From: Eumeta japonica | Taxonomy: Eukaryota > Arthropoda > Insecta > Lepidoptera > Psychidae | Length of the DNA stretch: 64,000 bases | NCBI GenBank assembly: GCA_005406025.1 | Contig: BGZK01000209.1 | Span: 496,001 to 560,000 of the forward strand | Direction: 5' to 3' | Shown: piece after piece, positions 1-13,600 of the stretch | Position numbering within the stretch: position 1 is the first letter of the stretch | How the letters are laid out: each line of letters opens with the position of its first letter | Notes under the pieces: model-generated | The model's database searches: none | What the model saw: the letters and a program-made list of their open reading frames with translations, nothing else | What the model was told of the DNA's origin: nothing | Position numbers and translations under genes: made by a program

Positions 1-1516
1 TCGTTGTAACTTAGTTGTTAAGTCAAGTACCGTTGCGGATGACCGAGACCAGAATTGAAGCGAGAACGAGATTGGGATTGACAGCAACATCGACCAATAT
101 AAAAGATGAAGGAATACATTCTATGTTCGCGCAGGCGAAGTCGCAGGCAGAAAGCTAATACATATATACTAGTTGTATTTTAAGGATTGTCGTGTACGTA
201 TCGTCGTTCCCACTATACTTATGAATATATTGTACCGAGTCCCAGACATAAAAGCATCTTTATGACATATATACATACTTCTCTTATATTACGACCGCCC
301 CTTCAGATATTTACATCTTTAAATAAAATTATGTTAAATGTAATATTTAATTTTATATACCTACACGTTTTTATTCAAAACAAACATATACTTTTAGAAT
401 ACACATGAGTGTGATATAACAAAGTATTAAATTACTTAGTACATATCATAGCCATAAAACGTTACGGTTTTACATAACATAGCAAACAGTATCCGACGTC
501 ATAGTCTTGCGTAAATACAGTACAAAAAATAGGTACTTATTCAAACGTGTATGGAAAATGAATAACAAAGCGTTTCTCACGCAATCATTTTGCAAGGCGA
601 CAGCTTTTGGACTTGACCCTGTGAATCACGGGTGACGGACAGGTAGATAAATATTAATTTATTATTACATATATATATGTAATTATTGAGATGGTTATAA
701 AATATATTAGTAATTTGAATAGTATTTCCTATAGTAATGTAACTTTATTATTAACATATAAAATGACATTGTATTACAATTCACGTATGTCAATAATCAT
801 TAATTATTGGACATTTTCCGATTGAAATAGATACATATAAATGGAAATCTGTGATATAAAACTAGTAAACACTATCAATTACTAGTTTGTTATTGAAAAT
901 AAAGTATAATTTTAATTCTATAAATGATTAGTTTCTACATTATTGCATGTAAATAAGTCTATTCTGAATGTCAATTTGCATATTCAATGTAATAATCAGT
1001 TTCATATAGTAATATTTAATGTATGTAAATTTATTTGTAACGTGATTTATGTTTAGAAGAATATAATGTATTATGCAGTGAAAATTAATTCAGTACACAA
1101 AGATTAATTAATTTATAAATTTACACAGTGCTGTTATACATTGATGTCACTATTTACTAGTGTTCTATCTATGTAATTAGCAATTCAAAACATTTCTCTT
1201 GATGTAATAAAAAAAAGGTTTAAATATAGATAAAAAATTGGTAATGAAACTAAACTAATATAACAGGCACTGGAGGATAAGTTTTTGGATTTGAGTCCGG
1301 GGAGCTAATTTGAACTCCATTTCTGTTCTTCATTTACGCAATAATATGTACACATATTTTTTGCCATGATATTTATTTTAATATAAATCCTTAGCAAGTT
1401 AATAAGTTTTTCTATATTTTTCGCGTCCACAAAAAAAATAAATAACAGTAAAAATTTGAGTCTAATTTATTATATATATGGAACGGATCGATACACTCAA
1501 TATTATATTCTTGCAG
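1..1516. other. Upstream intron or flank of TMCC
   Basis: AT-rich. Apart from the degenerate repeat at 25-105 I see no exon, although TMCC coding sequence must continue upstream. Confidence 0.5.
25..105. repeat. Degenerate GAATTG/GAACG-type repeat
   Basis: GACCAGAATTGAAGCGAGAACGAGATTGGGATTGACAGC-like wording, similar to 50885-51000 and, inverted, to 12300-12450. No exon supported here. Confidence 0.35.
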
Positions 1517-1656
1517 GAGACATCATCAGGTTCATCGTCGAGACACGGCGAGCGAGGGTTGCACCATGCGAAGACGCACTCCCGCGACCTGGGCAGCAGC
1601 CCCCTGGGCGCGGCTACGCCCGCCTCCGTCGGCCCGACGCACAACAGTACCAGAGA
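1517..1656 (+). CDS. TMCC: TMCC exon (first visible)
   Basis: Acceptor TTCTTGCAG before 1517 and donor GTGAGT at 1657. Reads [19 protein letters not shown] and on to HNSTR, Ser/His/Gly-rich with no fold I recognise. Enters in phase 0 and leaves two bases (GA). This stretch is outside the conserved coiled coil, so support comes from frame continuity with the next exon. Confidence 0.8.
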
Positions 1657-4600
1657 GTGAGTAAAAATACTAAGGGTCCTAAGCTTACATACGTAGTAAT
1701 TAGTGTAAATGTATAATACTTCAATGGTTATGTTTTAGATTTGGTGGTGAAAATTATTTTCAAAATGCAATTAAATAGATGTCGTCGAATTATGAGCATT
1801 AAAGTTGAAACATGAACATTTTATGACTGCCTTCTGAGATTTAATGGTTTTGTTATGCTATAAAAAGAATATATTTGTTTTTCTGGCACAACAAGCTAGA
1901 CCTACAAAATATAAATGAACATATGTAATGTGTGACAACACATTCAAATTAATAGCTTACCTACATATTTACTAATATCTATTTTATTACAGTATAGTAT
2001 ACTTCTTAACATGGCAATATGTTTTATATTTAAAAAAATATGTTTGCTTTTACCTTTGATAAAATACATTTTGTGACATTTGCGTACGTTGTATTATTTC
2101 CTTTTAAATAGTTAGAATTATAAGTTAATTCTGTTTTCAGACGTATATGCCTGTTATTAAAATGTTTCAAAAAATTTTACAATACTTGGACGTCAAAATC
2201 ATAACACATTCTGTTACCTCTTGCAGCCTAGAGGACTCGCCACAAAAAAAGATGTTGGCCGGTCTAATGGCACAGAGCGAGTTTCCTGGAGCCGTGTATA
2301 GTCCCAACGTGTCCTACGCCTTGTCGTCCGCTGATGAATATTCACCTGCCTACAGAAGTTAGTAAAAATCTAACACTTATGTGTACAATCATCAAATTAA
2401 CAAATATGTAGCCCTTTTTCTTTTGCTGGTGTCTATTATAATATAATATATATGTGTCATCCCACCGCTGAGTAAGAATTTCATCTGTATAAAAAGAGAC
2501 AATAAATCATAGTCTCATATTGTACGAAATTCCGAGTGGAAACTGCACTTGTCTTTTATGATTTTGGTGAATTTTTTTCGACATGCTGTATTTTCACGCT
2601 GTCTTCCTTCATAGTAAAAACAAGTAACAATAATTAAATTAGTAAATGAATCAGAAATGATCCAGGCTGGTGCTTGAATATGCTATCATCTCTTGCAATT
2701 ATTGCTACTAGCGCAAAAGTATATAACAACATTATTATTATAAAAATAATTATCTGTTTTAATTTTTTTAAATAGTGATGCGTGATTTAGATTTCAGTAA
2801 TGAATTCAAGTGTAATTCAAACCACTAAGTTAAGTCATTTGTTGTTTGTTATGTTTGCTTAAAAATGAAATGTCTCAAAAGTCGAACTGATAATTTGAGC
2901 AGTGTAGTTATTATGCACGAAAATGCTGGTACAACACAAATTGGTTTAACTCATAGGGGCTTATGTGTCAAAATATTAGTATCTTAAAATCCCTCATAAT
3001 ATATGATTTTATTAAATGTTCCACGTACCGTATCCCAGAACATAACAAGGTTTATGATACAACAAAAAAATATGTTACAAATTATTTTTCTATATATAAT
3101 TCACTAAATACTCTCCATCGGCGTCCATACAAAATTTGATACGCCTAAACCAATTTTTGGACGTATCCAATTCACAACACACTACAATCGTCTTTTCCAA
3201 CGGGGCCAACTATAAAAACTTTGTGCAACAAAAAAAACTCACATGATGCTAAATCGGATCTAAAAGGAGGGTGACCTATAAGTTGGACCTATGTGCTGTC
3301 GAGAAATCCTTTATTTTGGAGCACCAAATGGGTCGTGGAGAAGCAGTAACCCTGATGCAGCTATAATGTTCAGTCGCTTGTAGCTCACGGCATTAAAAAC
3401 TTCTGGCACACATTTCATACCGACCATTCTGTTTCTGGCAACCGTTCAATATTGACGCACTTTTCGTCTCGTAAGGGTACCGACACCAGCAGTCGCACCA
3501 CATAGTTTGTCAAAGAAAACAAACTTGTGATCAAATTTTTGCCAGCAATTCCCGTTCACTTCACTTTGGTAGCCATTTGTTCATTTTGGAACAGCTACAA
3601 AGTTGACCAAAGTTTCGTTTCTACTTCGAACCCGTTTTAAGTTTTACTATCATGCAATGGCGCCATTCTACCCGAACCTACGTTTGAACCTGCTTTAGAT
3701 TGCAATGCGTGACCAGCGTGAAATTATTTTTCTTGCGTGAAGATGCCCTTGTAGAATTTCATGCACACTTCCTCAATCCAGTCCGTAGTATATGCTGAAT
3801 CTCTTCGTGTGCAATTTGCATATTCTTTTGACTTGACTACCAGTAAGTTTTCCTCTGTAGAAACTGACAACGGGCGCGCACTTTTTCCTTTCTCCGCCAA
3901 AGTTACCGACGGCAATTCGTTGAATTAGCCATAAATTGTCGCTCTAGAAGAACTTTCGTTTTTAAATACCATCCTAAGTCTTTCAAAAGATTCTTTTGGT
4001 TTTACTTAATATTTAAAATCAGACAAAATCATCATCTTCTTATTGACATATTTGTCAGTAAGGTGGAATATTTTCATCATAAAAAAATATGGAGAGAAAT
4101 TTGATTTTTACATTCCATATTTGTTCTCTTATGTAATTGAATTTTGAATTCAATAAAAACCAGCTAGTATTTCATGGTAAAAAACTGTTTTAAACAACAC
4201 ACTTTGCATGGTCTGGTATAGGAATGTTGATGTAAGAGAACAGCATAATTTAAAAGATGTAATAACTAAAGTAGAAAAAGGTATTTTGTTCGTGGTTGAG
4301 CCATCTGGAAACGATGAATGAGGGTAGACTGACAAAACAAAACTATAGAGCGAATGTGTGTGATGGCAGAATCGCCTTGGGGTGTCCTCCCACGATTGGA
4401 GACGAGATCAATATTCTACAGTGGGAGTATATGAAATTATATGCATCGGACACATGAGTTCCATATTATATAAATAGAGAAAGAGTGACATTAGCTATAT
4501 CGCTTTTGTACCAGAAAATAGAATCAAACCACTTGCTTTGTGCTTCGGAGCGCAGTTTAAGCAATCAATCGGTCATGGATGTTGTCACATTGGTGATGAC

Positions 4601-7600
4601 GGTCGACAGAAGTCTCCAACCTGCATTAGGTCAGCATAGAGAGTTCAAGGTCTAAACTCCTCAATTTCAAACATAAAGCTTATGACGAGATATGCCTCGG
4701 TAGTGGGTCAATGAAAAACTTAACAAACACAATATTCACAATGCACAAAGGCTATTTGATATCCAGTTGTATGAAAGCATTTTATTTTATGTAATGGTGT
4801 GCCTTGTATTTTAATTTCTACTATATTATGTTGTCTGCCAATTAACACAATAATATATAACTGATTCTATATTATAATTTTACCATAATGTCTGTATAAT
4901 TTCCAGGTCAAGACGACTATTCCAATACTGGTGAGTAATATCATTTTTAATAAGTAAAATACAACATAATATAATAGTAAATAAAGAACGATTTTATGTA
5001 GCTAATTTAAGATTTAGCCACATATCGAGAACTCTCACACGCTGCGCGTTGTGAGTCATACTGTTATACATTCAATGACTTGTATATGTTAACGCTTTCC
5101 TTAAACAGTACCAGTTACCATTGAACGTTAAACGACTACTAATAAATTTATATCTTGTTCTGCGAGCAGCAATGTATTTGTATATCCATTTCGTAGATGA
5201 AAACGACAGCCCCAACGTGACGTCGACCCGCGCCCAGACAGCGATCGCGCAGCTCACCAGCAAAATAGAGCGGACCAAGGATCTCATACGGTTGGAACAG
5301 ACCATTCGTGATGGTGAGTGTTTGTTGTATTTTGTAATATGTCGCTTAGCAAAATATTTGTTTTCTTATTTTTTGGTAAAAGAAAGGGGAGTTTATAAGA
5401 TTTGGTTCTGCAGCTGCTTTAGTTGGTAGAGCGGCTCAAACACATTTGATTACAAAAAATAAATTTTCAAAAAAATATTACTATATGAGAATTAGATGAT
5501 AACCCATTGATCAAAAAAGTGTATTGAGAAGAATATTTTTCTAATATTGTGCTTATGAATTTTTAGATATCAATGTCCCCCCTATCACTAATACCAATAC
5601 AATTATTCAATCATTTCAGAACAGGGAACAATGTTGAAGGAAAGTTGTCTTATTTCTAAAACATTCATTTCCTTTTTTTTAAATAAAATTAAAAAAAGCA
5701 TAGTATGAAAGTCCTAAATAAATCCAATATTATCTAAAATCTATATTTTCCTGACAATAAGGGTATCGTACGATACACTTATCCCAGGATATATTCAAAT
5801 AAAACATGTTACTTCTTTTTTTTGATTGTGCATGTTCATGTGATAAAAAAAGAAAGAGTGAAAACTCGATTTTTTTCGTTTCGTCATATATGAAATGTTC
5901 TAAACACATTAAATAAGTTTATGTAGTACAGAATTAATCTTGACAAGAGTGATAATTTCACTTAGTAGAATGTTGGTGATCATATACACTAATTGCTCTC
6001 TACTAAAATATCCAAAAATAATGGTCTACATCAATAATTTTTGCTTTTAATCATATGCGAGATTAGAGGTTTCTAGGAGATTAGGAGATCTCCCTATTAG
6101 ACAAAAACTAGTGAATAAAAGCTCCTATATATGTTAGAAATAAAGTATAATGCAATTAACATTTTAATTCCTGACTTCTTTTATATTTTTGTCTGCAGAT
6201 AATGTCAATGAATATCTAAAGTTGGCTGCTAATGCTGATAAACAACAGTTGCAGCGAATTAAAGCTGTATTCGAAAAGAAAAACCAGAAAAGCGCTCATT
6301 GCATAGCTCAGTTGCAGAAGAAACTCGAGGGTTACAACAAACGGATTAAAAATTGGGAGGTAATTATGTTTAAGTTAGATGTCATGTAATTTAAACAATT
6401 AGCTACCAAACACATATTGTTTAATATGGAGCTGTATTTGATAAAATCGAATGGCTTAGAGCTTCTCAGCTATGGAATTTTCTTGTATACTTTTAACGTG
6501 ATTTAATTTAAGGAAAGTTTGTCTAATTTGTCTAAATACAAACATAAATTGCAATTAAAATGAGATAAATAAAATATTCAAGGAAAACCATATCCATGTA
6601 TTAATAAATTCTTTATTTTGTCATATTAATTTCCTGATGTGACTGCGAGTTGTATATAACTCATAATAACATATCTCACAAAACTTTATTTATTTACGCA
6701 AGACCTCTGTCTATCGCAGCAACATGGCAACAGCGGGCAGGCACATCGTCAACCGCGGGAGATGTTGCGGGACGTGGGACAAGGACTCAAGTAAGATCTC
6801 TATCTCAAGTAAATCATTTAGATGAAATTCTGTAGAGCATCTCTGTAATGAAGTACCGTTTTAGACAGTTCAAAGGTATTAAGCGTCAAGCTATAAGTGA
6901 TGTCATCGTATAAACAATAACTTTGTTTATAGATATAATTGGTTGATTTTCTATTTGGACATGGGGCTTACCTTTGTAAAGGTGCCAAATACTATTATAT
7001 TTATTTTTAATTTAGAGATGTGTATTTTAATTATATATCTAGCATTCTACCCGATTCAGTTGCAAAATAAATCTTCTAAAACAAGGAAAGTTATATTTTT
7101 CATGATTCATAAATATCGAAAATATTTGTTATATATATTTTATACTACTTTTTATACTATTTTTTAGTTTGAATAATATTTAAGTTTTCATAAAAGGTTT
7201 CATAATCGTTAAGTCGAGTGTGTCACTCATTACCATAATGTTAGTTTTTGTAAGATCAGTAATTATAACGGCGCGTTATGTCAAAAAATAGTACGTATTT
7301 TTTAAATTTAACCGGTAGATTTGATAGACTGTCCACACATTACCTGACAAGTGTTATATTTAATTTTAGGTTTGGGCTTTTTATTTTTTTTTTACAACTA
7401 ACCGCAAATTTTTAAACTATAATCAAGACCGCAGTAGACCGACAAACGACCGGATGGGTGGTGACATGTACGATTCTATTAAATGAAATTTTGAAAATAA
7501 TGTCGGGTGTGATAGGAACGTGGGTGGCAACATCCGTGATGGCATCACGGGGCTGGGCGGCAGCGTGATGGCGGCGCCGCGCGAGTTCGCGCACCTCTTC

Positions 7601-10600
7601 TCGCGCTCCAACCGCTTCGGCTCCGCGGACAACATCACCCAGCTCGCCGGTCTGTGTCACACTTTTGATACGAATCTCACTCATAGCTTTATATAGAATT
7701 ATATTTTTTTTTTATCTAAGCTCTTGTTCATAGCTTTTGTGTTTTAACGGACGAAACCATAATTAAAAAAAAAAATACGCCGTGTACATTCCTGCGTTAA
7801 AGCACAACGGCCCGCAAAGTTTTCAGATCGTAATCGACTTCTGATTGATTCTTTTAGACCATGTCCAAAGTTCAGTCTATATGTCTGTTTTGTTTACTAT
7901 CTGTATTAATAATGTATACTTATACATCATCAATCCCATATAATTTTTGTGTCAAACTTTCAGTTGCATATTACACTTTTAATGGACTATTTATTTTTCC
8001 GTTATAACCTTGCCACTGAAAGTTTATATCAATCATGGCACATTTAAAAAATTCAGTAATCTCTTAATATTGATTTGGTTATTGGCTATTATGCTTACAT
8101 CGAAGTCATTTATTTGCATATTAGCAATTTTTAAAAACTTCTAAAAATTATTTTAAAAAAGAGTATCAAATGAAGTCATCAGAAAGTTCTTGTGGTTGAG
8201 CGTGTATTGTGAATTTTATTTTTTTCTTCGACCCAGAAACTCTGTGAGATATGTGTGTACATATGACGTTACCTTCGAGACATAGAAAGTCAACATAAAA
8301 TGAAAGCATATATTATTACGCTCGTATTCAAGTTGATACTGGAATCTATTTGAAGAATGCCAGTTGGCTATCGTTGTATTTTCGTAGCTGTGACGCTCAC
8401 CCACGTCTATAAATTCAGAACAAGTGTTCTTGAATAGACGGGATATTTGCTTTAATTGTGAAATTCCACACATGTCAATACAATGATATCTACAAAGTAA
8501 GCAAACATTCTGCTTTATAAAAATGCGCATTTGCTGTGTTGCATGTTTGAAATTAAAATGCGGATAATAAAATCTATACACTATGATAGATGTAAAATGC
8601 TCTGTGCTGGCATATATTGTTTATTTGATAACATGGAGATAGGCATCTGGCATTATTTAATTATATTGGGTTCATTAAAAAGATATACACTCTGTTCAGG
8701 TAGTCATTCATTTTGCGCGATATTGTGTATATGAATGAAAAAAGAGATTTTGGGACGCATAATACATATTTGTGTAGTAATTAATTATTGTTGTCGAAAT
8801 CAAATTTTGTGTTATAATATTATGTTCGAGTAACTGTTATGTTGCTGTGATAGTGATATCAATGCAAATATCTATGTTTTATAGATATTATTTCTGCTTG
8901 CCTTGCACATTGACTTATTCGTTCAATATCCGTAAACATTGCTTGATTTCTGCGTAGTATGTGTCAGGAGCCTCTGAAAGATAAATTTAGGAACAGTAAT
9001 GTTAAAGAGCAGTGTGGCATGAAGGAAGATGTGATTTCTTAAACAAATAAGTCACCAAAATATTATAATACATCTGTTTTTTCATCCTTAATATTTCTTT
9101 TATAACTTCACTTAGTGCTGTCCTTATATAGCAATTTCTTTAACTTAACATAGCAGGTGATGAATCCATTGGCATTTAGAGATTTTCCTTGCGACAATTT
9201 AATTTCAATTTATCCCCGGAGTACGGATTTCCTTACTATGCTTTCCTTCGTCATTAGCAATTGATCAATAACAACAATACCAACAACAACAAAAAAATTT
9301 GAACAATTTCAAAAACAACAACCTTCGGGACTGAGTTACATATGCCGTTAGTGACTAATATTAACAATACATTCATATACATTTAACAATTGAGTACACG
9401 GAAGTAATAATTGAGCCTTGAAATAATTGAGTTTTAATAATAGCATTATAATATTAAAAATTTTAGATGGGAAAAGCATTTATTTATAGGAAATTATAAA
9501 GAAATATTTTTAAATGCTCTTTTTCCGAAAATGTCTTTTGGTATAAACAATATTCCTTATAGCCCCAGTGGAATATTATAAGTTTTAAATTCGCATTATG
9601 TCGAGGCAAAACCATCTATTTATTTTAAAACTATGAAACTTACTCAGCTATTGTGTATCGTTGATATAAAAACATACTACATATTGTTATGCACACCACA
9701 CGCGTGCTGCTCTCGTGACTGACGATAACAGGTTGATTCAATGTCGCCACATTTATCAGTGTCATACGCAGTCGCGATGGATCGTTTATCAGTTTTGGTA
9801 GCTGCTGATCTAGTTTATCGTAATCAGGTACGCACAAAATCGTGACAGAAGTGTTGTTTAACAGAATGTGATGTTTCTTAAAAAGATGTCGTATTTGCAA
9901 AAGATGTAAATGTAAATATTCTTTAATTTCATTCTTGAGACTGTTTTATGTGTGTTATCTAGTCATTGTTTGGTGCAAGTATTTTTGGACATTTTTTTTT
10001 GTGATACAAACACAATATAATTTCAGTATGATTTTATATTTTTCAATTTGGAATTAAACAGTGAAATTAAGATTGAACGATTCAAGATTTCTTTTATTTT
10101 ATTAAAAACGCCAACCTTGAGAACCATTAGTCCATAAAATAATAAAAAAACGTGAAGAAATACCATAGAGAACCTCATTTTTAAATCTCTTCATTAATGA
10201 ACTGAACTATATAATAGTCTCCCAGCTTTCATAACTCATCTCCCTAAGCTTATATGTCTATTGAACATTTTTTGTATGTTATACTCAGTACTCACGTTGC
10301 TCGGGATCTCATTGGTTTACAATAAACGCTATCAGGTGCATACACAGCTGCGTGTGCGATATTTATTTGCACAACGTAGTAACACCGTTCAATAAAGCAA
10401 CAAGTGGGTATTGAGTTTTAATGTAATGCGGTCTTGTTCGTCGCTTATATAGCCGTTCGTTTTTTGCACGCCAGCCCCACCACACGCGGAACTGAGAGGT
10501 GAGTGTGTATGCTTGACGCGTTGCATTTCTATATCGAAATGAAAGGTAAATTTTCTTTGCAAACGTTCAATTTGTTAGCACTTGTTTTTCATTTTTAGAT

Positions 10601-13600
10601 TAACTTATTTACCGCTTTAATTTTACAAATATCTACTTGGAAATACTAGTCTAAGATTGATGATATATGTTTTGAACTTTGCTTTTTATGAATTATTTCA
10701 ATGTACCTAGTTTTTGCATCATTTGGTGGTTTGATGTTGGACTGCATTCTGATCATGATAAGCAATAACATCCGTTTCGCTTTGACTTTTTTACATGCTA
10801 TGTTTTTTGTGTGAATAAAATAAGCTGACGGTTTTAAAGGTTTTCTTAGGCAAAAAAAAAATATATCATATTCATTAATTAATCTACGAATATTTTTTTC
10901 TGGGGTATGAAATATCTCTTTGAAATCAAAAGTTTCAAATAACTCATCAGTACCTCTTGTAAAATGCACTAAGAACTTTCCCAAAATTAAAAATTAAATT
11001 ATACATAACATAGTACTTTTGTAAAATATACTTTAATTTTCTTGAATTTCTTTATTTAAGTAATTTTATATAGGTATATTTTGAAATAGTTCCCAATTAA
11101 TGCGCAAAAGAAAGAAATCATATTTGCATCACCAACGTGACGATTTGATGACTTCACATTCAAGAAAAGCTTATGTCACGCTTGCTAAACATTTTGTTAT
11201 TCGTTTGACTTAATGTGATTTGTTTACTAACGGAATGGCTTTAATATCCATAACGGTGCACGAATTGTGACATAAGGCGTTCTTTAAAAGTCTTCATACG
11301 CGTCTACGAACACATCACATCGTGTATTGAGTGTTGCTACAACGCGCAGCGAACGCGTCGTCCGAAGGCTCCCGCGCGTCCGAGGGCGGCGAAGCGGCCG
11401 CGGCCGGCGCGCCGCGCGGCTCCACGCTGCCCCGCGCCGCCACCTCGCCCGGTGCTAAGTTCACCCCAGAAGCCTCACCATCGTCGTCGGTCACCAGCGA
11501 AGGAGCGCCGTGAGTGATATATATATGTTTATAAGAACTATGATATCATTATAATGGAAAAAAAAATAAGTTTCGTTGGGATGAAAGAAAGATAGTTATG
11601 TCCTCATAAATAAAATTGTATGGATAAATAAAATAAAAGAATTAAACTAAAATAAAAATGAACCTTTAAATTCCTAAAAAGGAAAAAGAAATTACTCAAA
11701 TAGAACCATATGGTTCCTTTATGAAAAGTTACAGAAACTTTTTTCTTTAATTCACATCACATCCCATAAAAAGATTGACTGACTGAGTTAGCTTGGGTTA
11801 CTATTATAATTTAGAAATAAAAAAATAAAATTCTCTTATTAGAACAACAAACTAAAATAACTACAGTTCTACTTAAAGTTCACTAAAACTAAATAAATGC
11901 TCATAATGAGAAGTAGCGTTTAGTTTCACAATAAAGTAATTTATTATAACAAATAAAGGTTAAGCTGTAGGCCAGCCCCACATCTTTCTACATAATTATG
12001 AGCAATAAATAGTGTTTGAGCTAGAAACACAAGTGAAGTATTAGCAAAGGTTTTTTGAAAACTTTTTGTCAGTAATATCTATTTATCATTTCAATTGATG
12101 CAGCTTTTCACAAATGAATATTTTGTTTTAAAATTATTCTTTTGAAACCTACGAATTATTATTAAAAAACATTTACTTAAAGTGTTTATTCATTCTAACC
12201 CCTGAAGAAATTAAACAATTTGCAGCATTCGATGCAATTTTATTATCACACTGCATTTCGCCCGCGTGTTCATTTTGTATATCCCTATGCTGCTCTCGTT
12301 ACCGATTTCTTTCACTTTTTATTTCCATCGCGAGACATCGCGGTCCCGCTTTTGATTTCGAAACTGGCCTAGATTTAAATAGATTCTAATCCCGATCCCA
12401 CATTCGATTCTGGTTCCACTCTCAAATCTGATTTCGGCACTGCTTCTCATTCCAATGTGCATTGACGCACAAACAAACGGATAGAAATTCTAAAAACCAT
12501 TTTTCTGGCCTCTGTAATATAAGCACCTACAGTGTATATAAATTATATTTTTGAAAAAATATTGAATATTTTTACGACTTGTTTACGATTTTTATATATA
12601 TGTATAGGTTACGTTAAAGAAATATTATAAGATAATCTTTAAAAACAGTTATATATACAAGTACAGCACAAAGACCAGGTACTCTGCTTTTATACAATAA
12701 TATATTTAATTTTTTCGTTTTCTGTCAATTAATAATTGTTCATGAAACGGCTATATAAAAAACTGCCATTCTGAATGATTATTCGTGAATATTTAATAAA
12801 TAAAGTCTTGTAATAATAAAAATAATAAGACCAATACAACACTTCTCTTATAATTAAAATCTACAATTCCTTCTATTAAATCACCTAATATGATTGTTGA
12901 CTGACACTAAAAATATATTGTTGACGACATATGTAAGTCTTCTGGATGTGACAACAAAAAGTACAACTCAATTAATATCAAAGAATAGATACTGAAATGG
13001 TAAGTCAGGAAAATTCTTTGCTATTCTCTTCTTGAAAAATGTGGAAAACTGAGTTTTATATGTATTTTATGTAGCGTTAAAAAATGTCGTCATAAAGGTT
13101 AAAAACATATCAATTACCTTAATAAACAATAGTGCCTTCGACATATTATTATTAAGTTTAAATTGGGTATTCCAGTTACCCGACTCAGACGGGCTCGAAC
13201 AACATGTCGGAGGCGGCGTTCACGCTGAAGCCCATCCTGAACGAGCTGCGCGAGCGCCGCGAGGACTACGAGCGGCTCGCTGAAAAACTCGACTCTTTCA
13301 AAGTAAATAAATTACATTTAGTTTTAAGTTACAATGAATTTCTACTAGGTACAAGTACCAGTACGAGAGGCACACCGAAATGATCGGAAATCTAGTACTT
13401 TGACCTAAGTCAGAATAAAATCTTATTCGTACGTGAATACTGGCCATTCAGGATCGTAATGACGTTTATATAATTAATTATCTCTCCCGCACTTCCTTAT
13501 TAGCCTTCATACAATGATATTTACAAATAAGGGGAATGTTTTTTTTTTTTTTTTTTCACAAGCACAGTGCACAGTTACGGTACAATTGAGAATTGCATTT

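Larger units (their letters stand above)
7650..11349. other. Long TMCC intron
   Basis: Holds the LINE fragment at 8,945-9,060 and the candidate internal promoter at 10,445-10,498. The remaining sequence is AT-rich; small frames (for example 8581-8216 and 10984-10646 on the - strand) match nothing I recognise. Confidence 0.5.

Noticed and set aside
5405..5445. Possible tRNA gene (TAGTTGGTAGAGCGGC)
   Set aside because: Only a box-A-like stretch; no box B, no anticodon arm and no closing acceptor stem.
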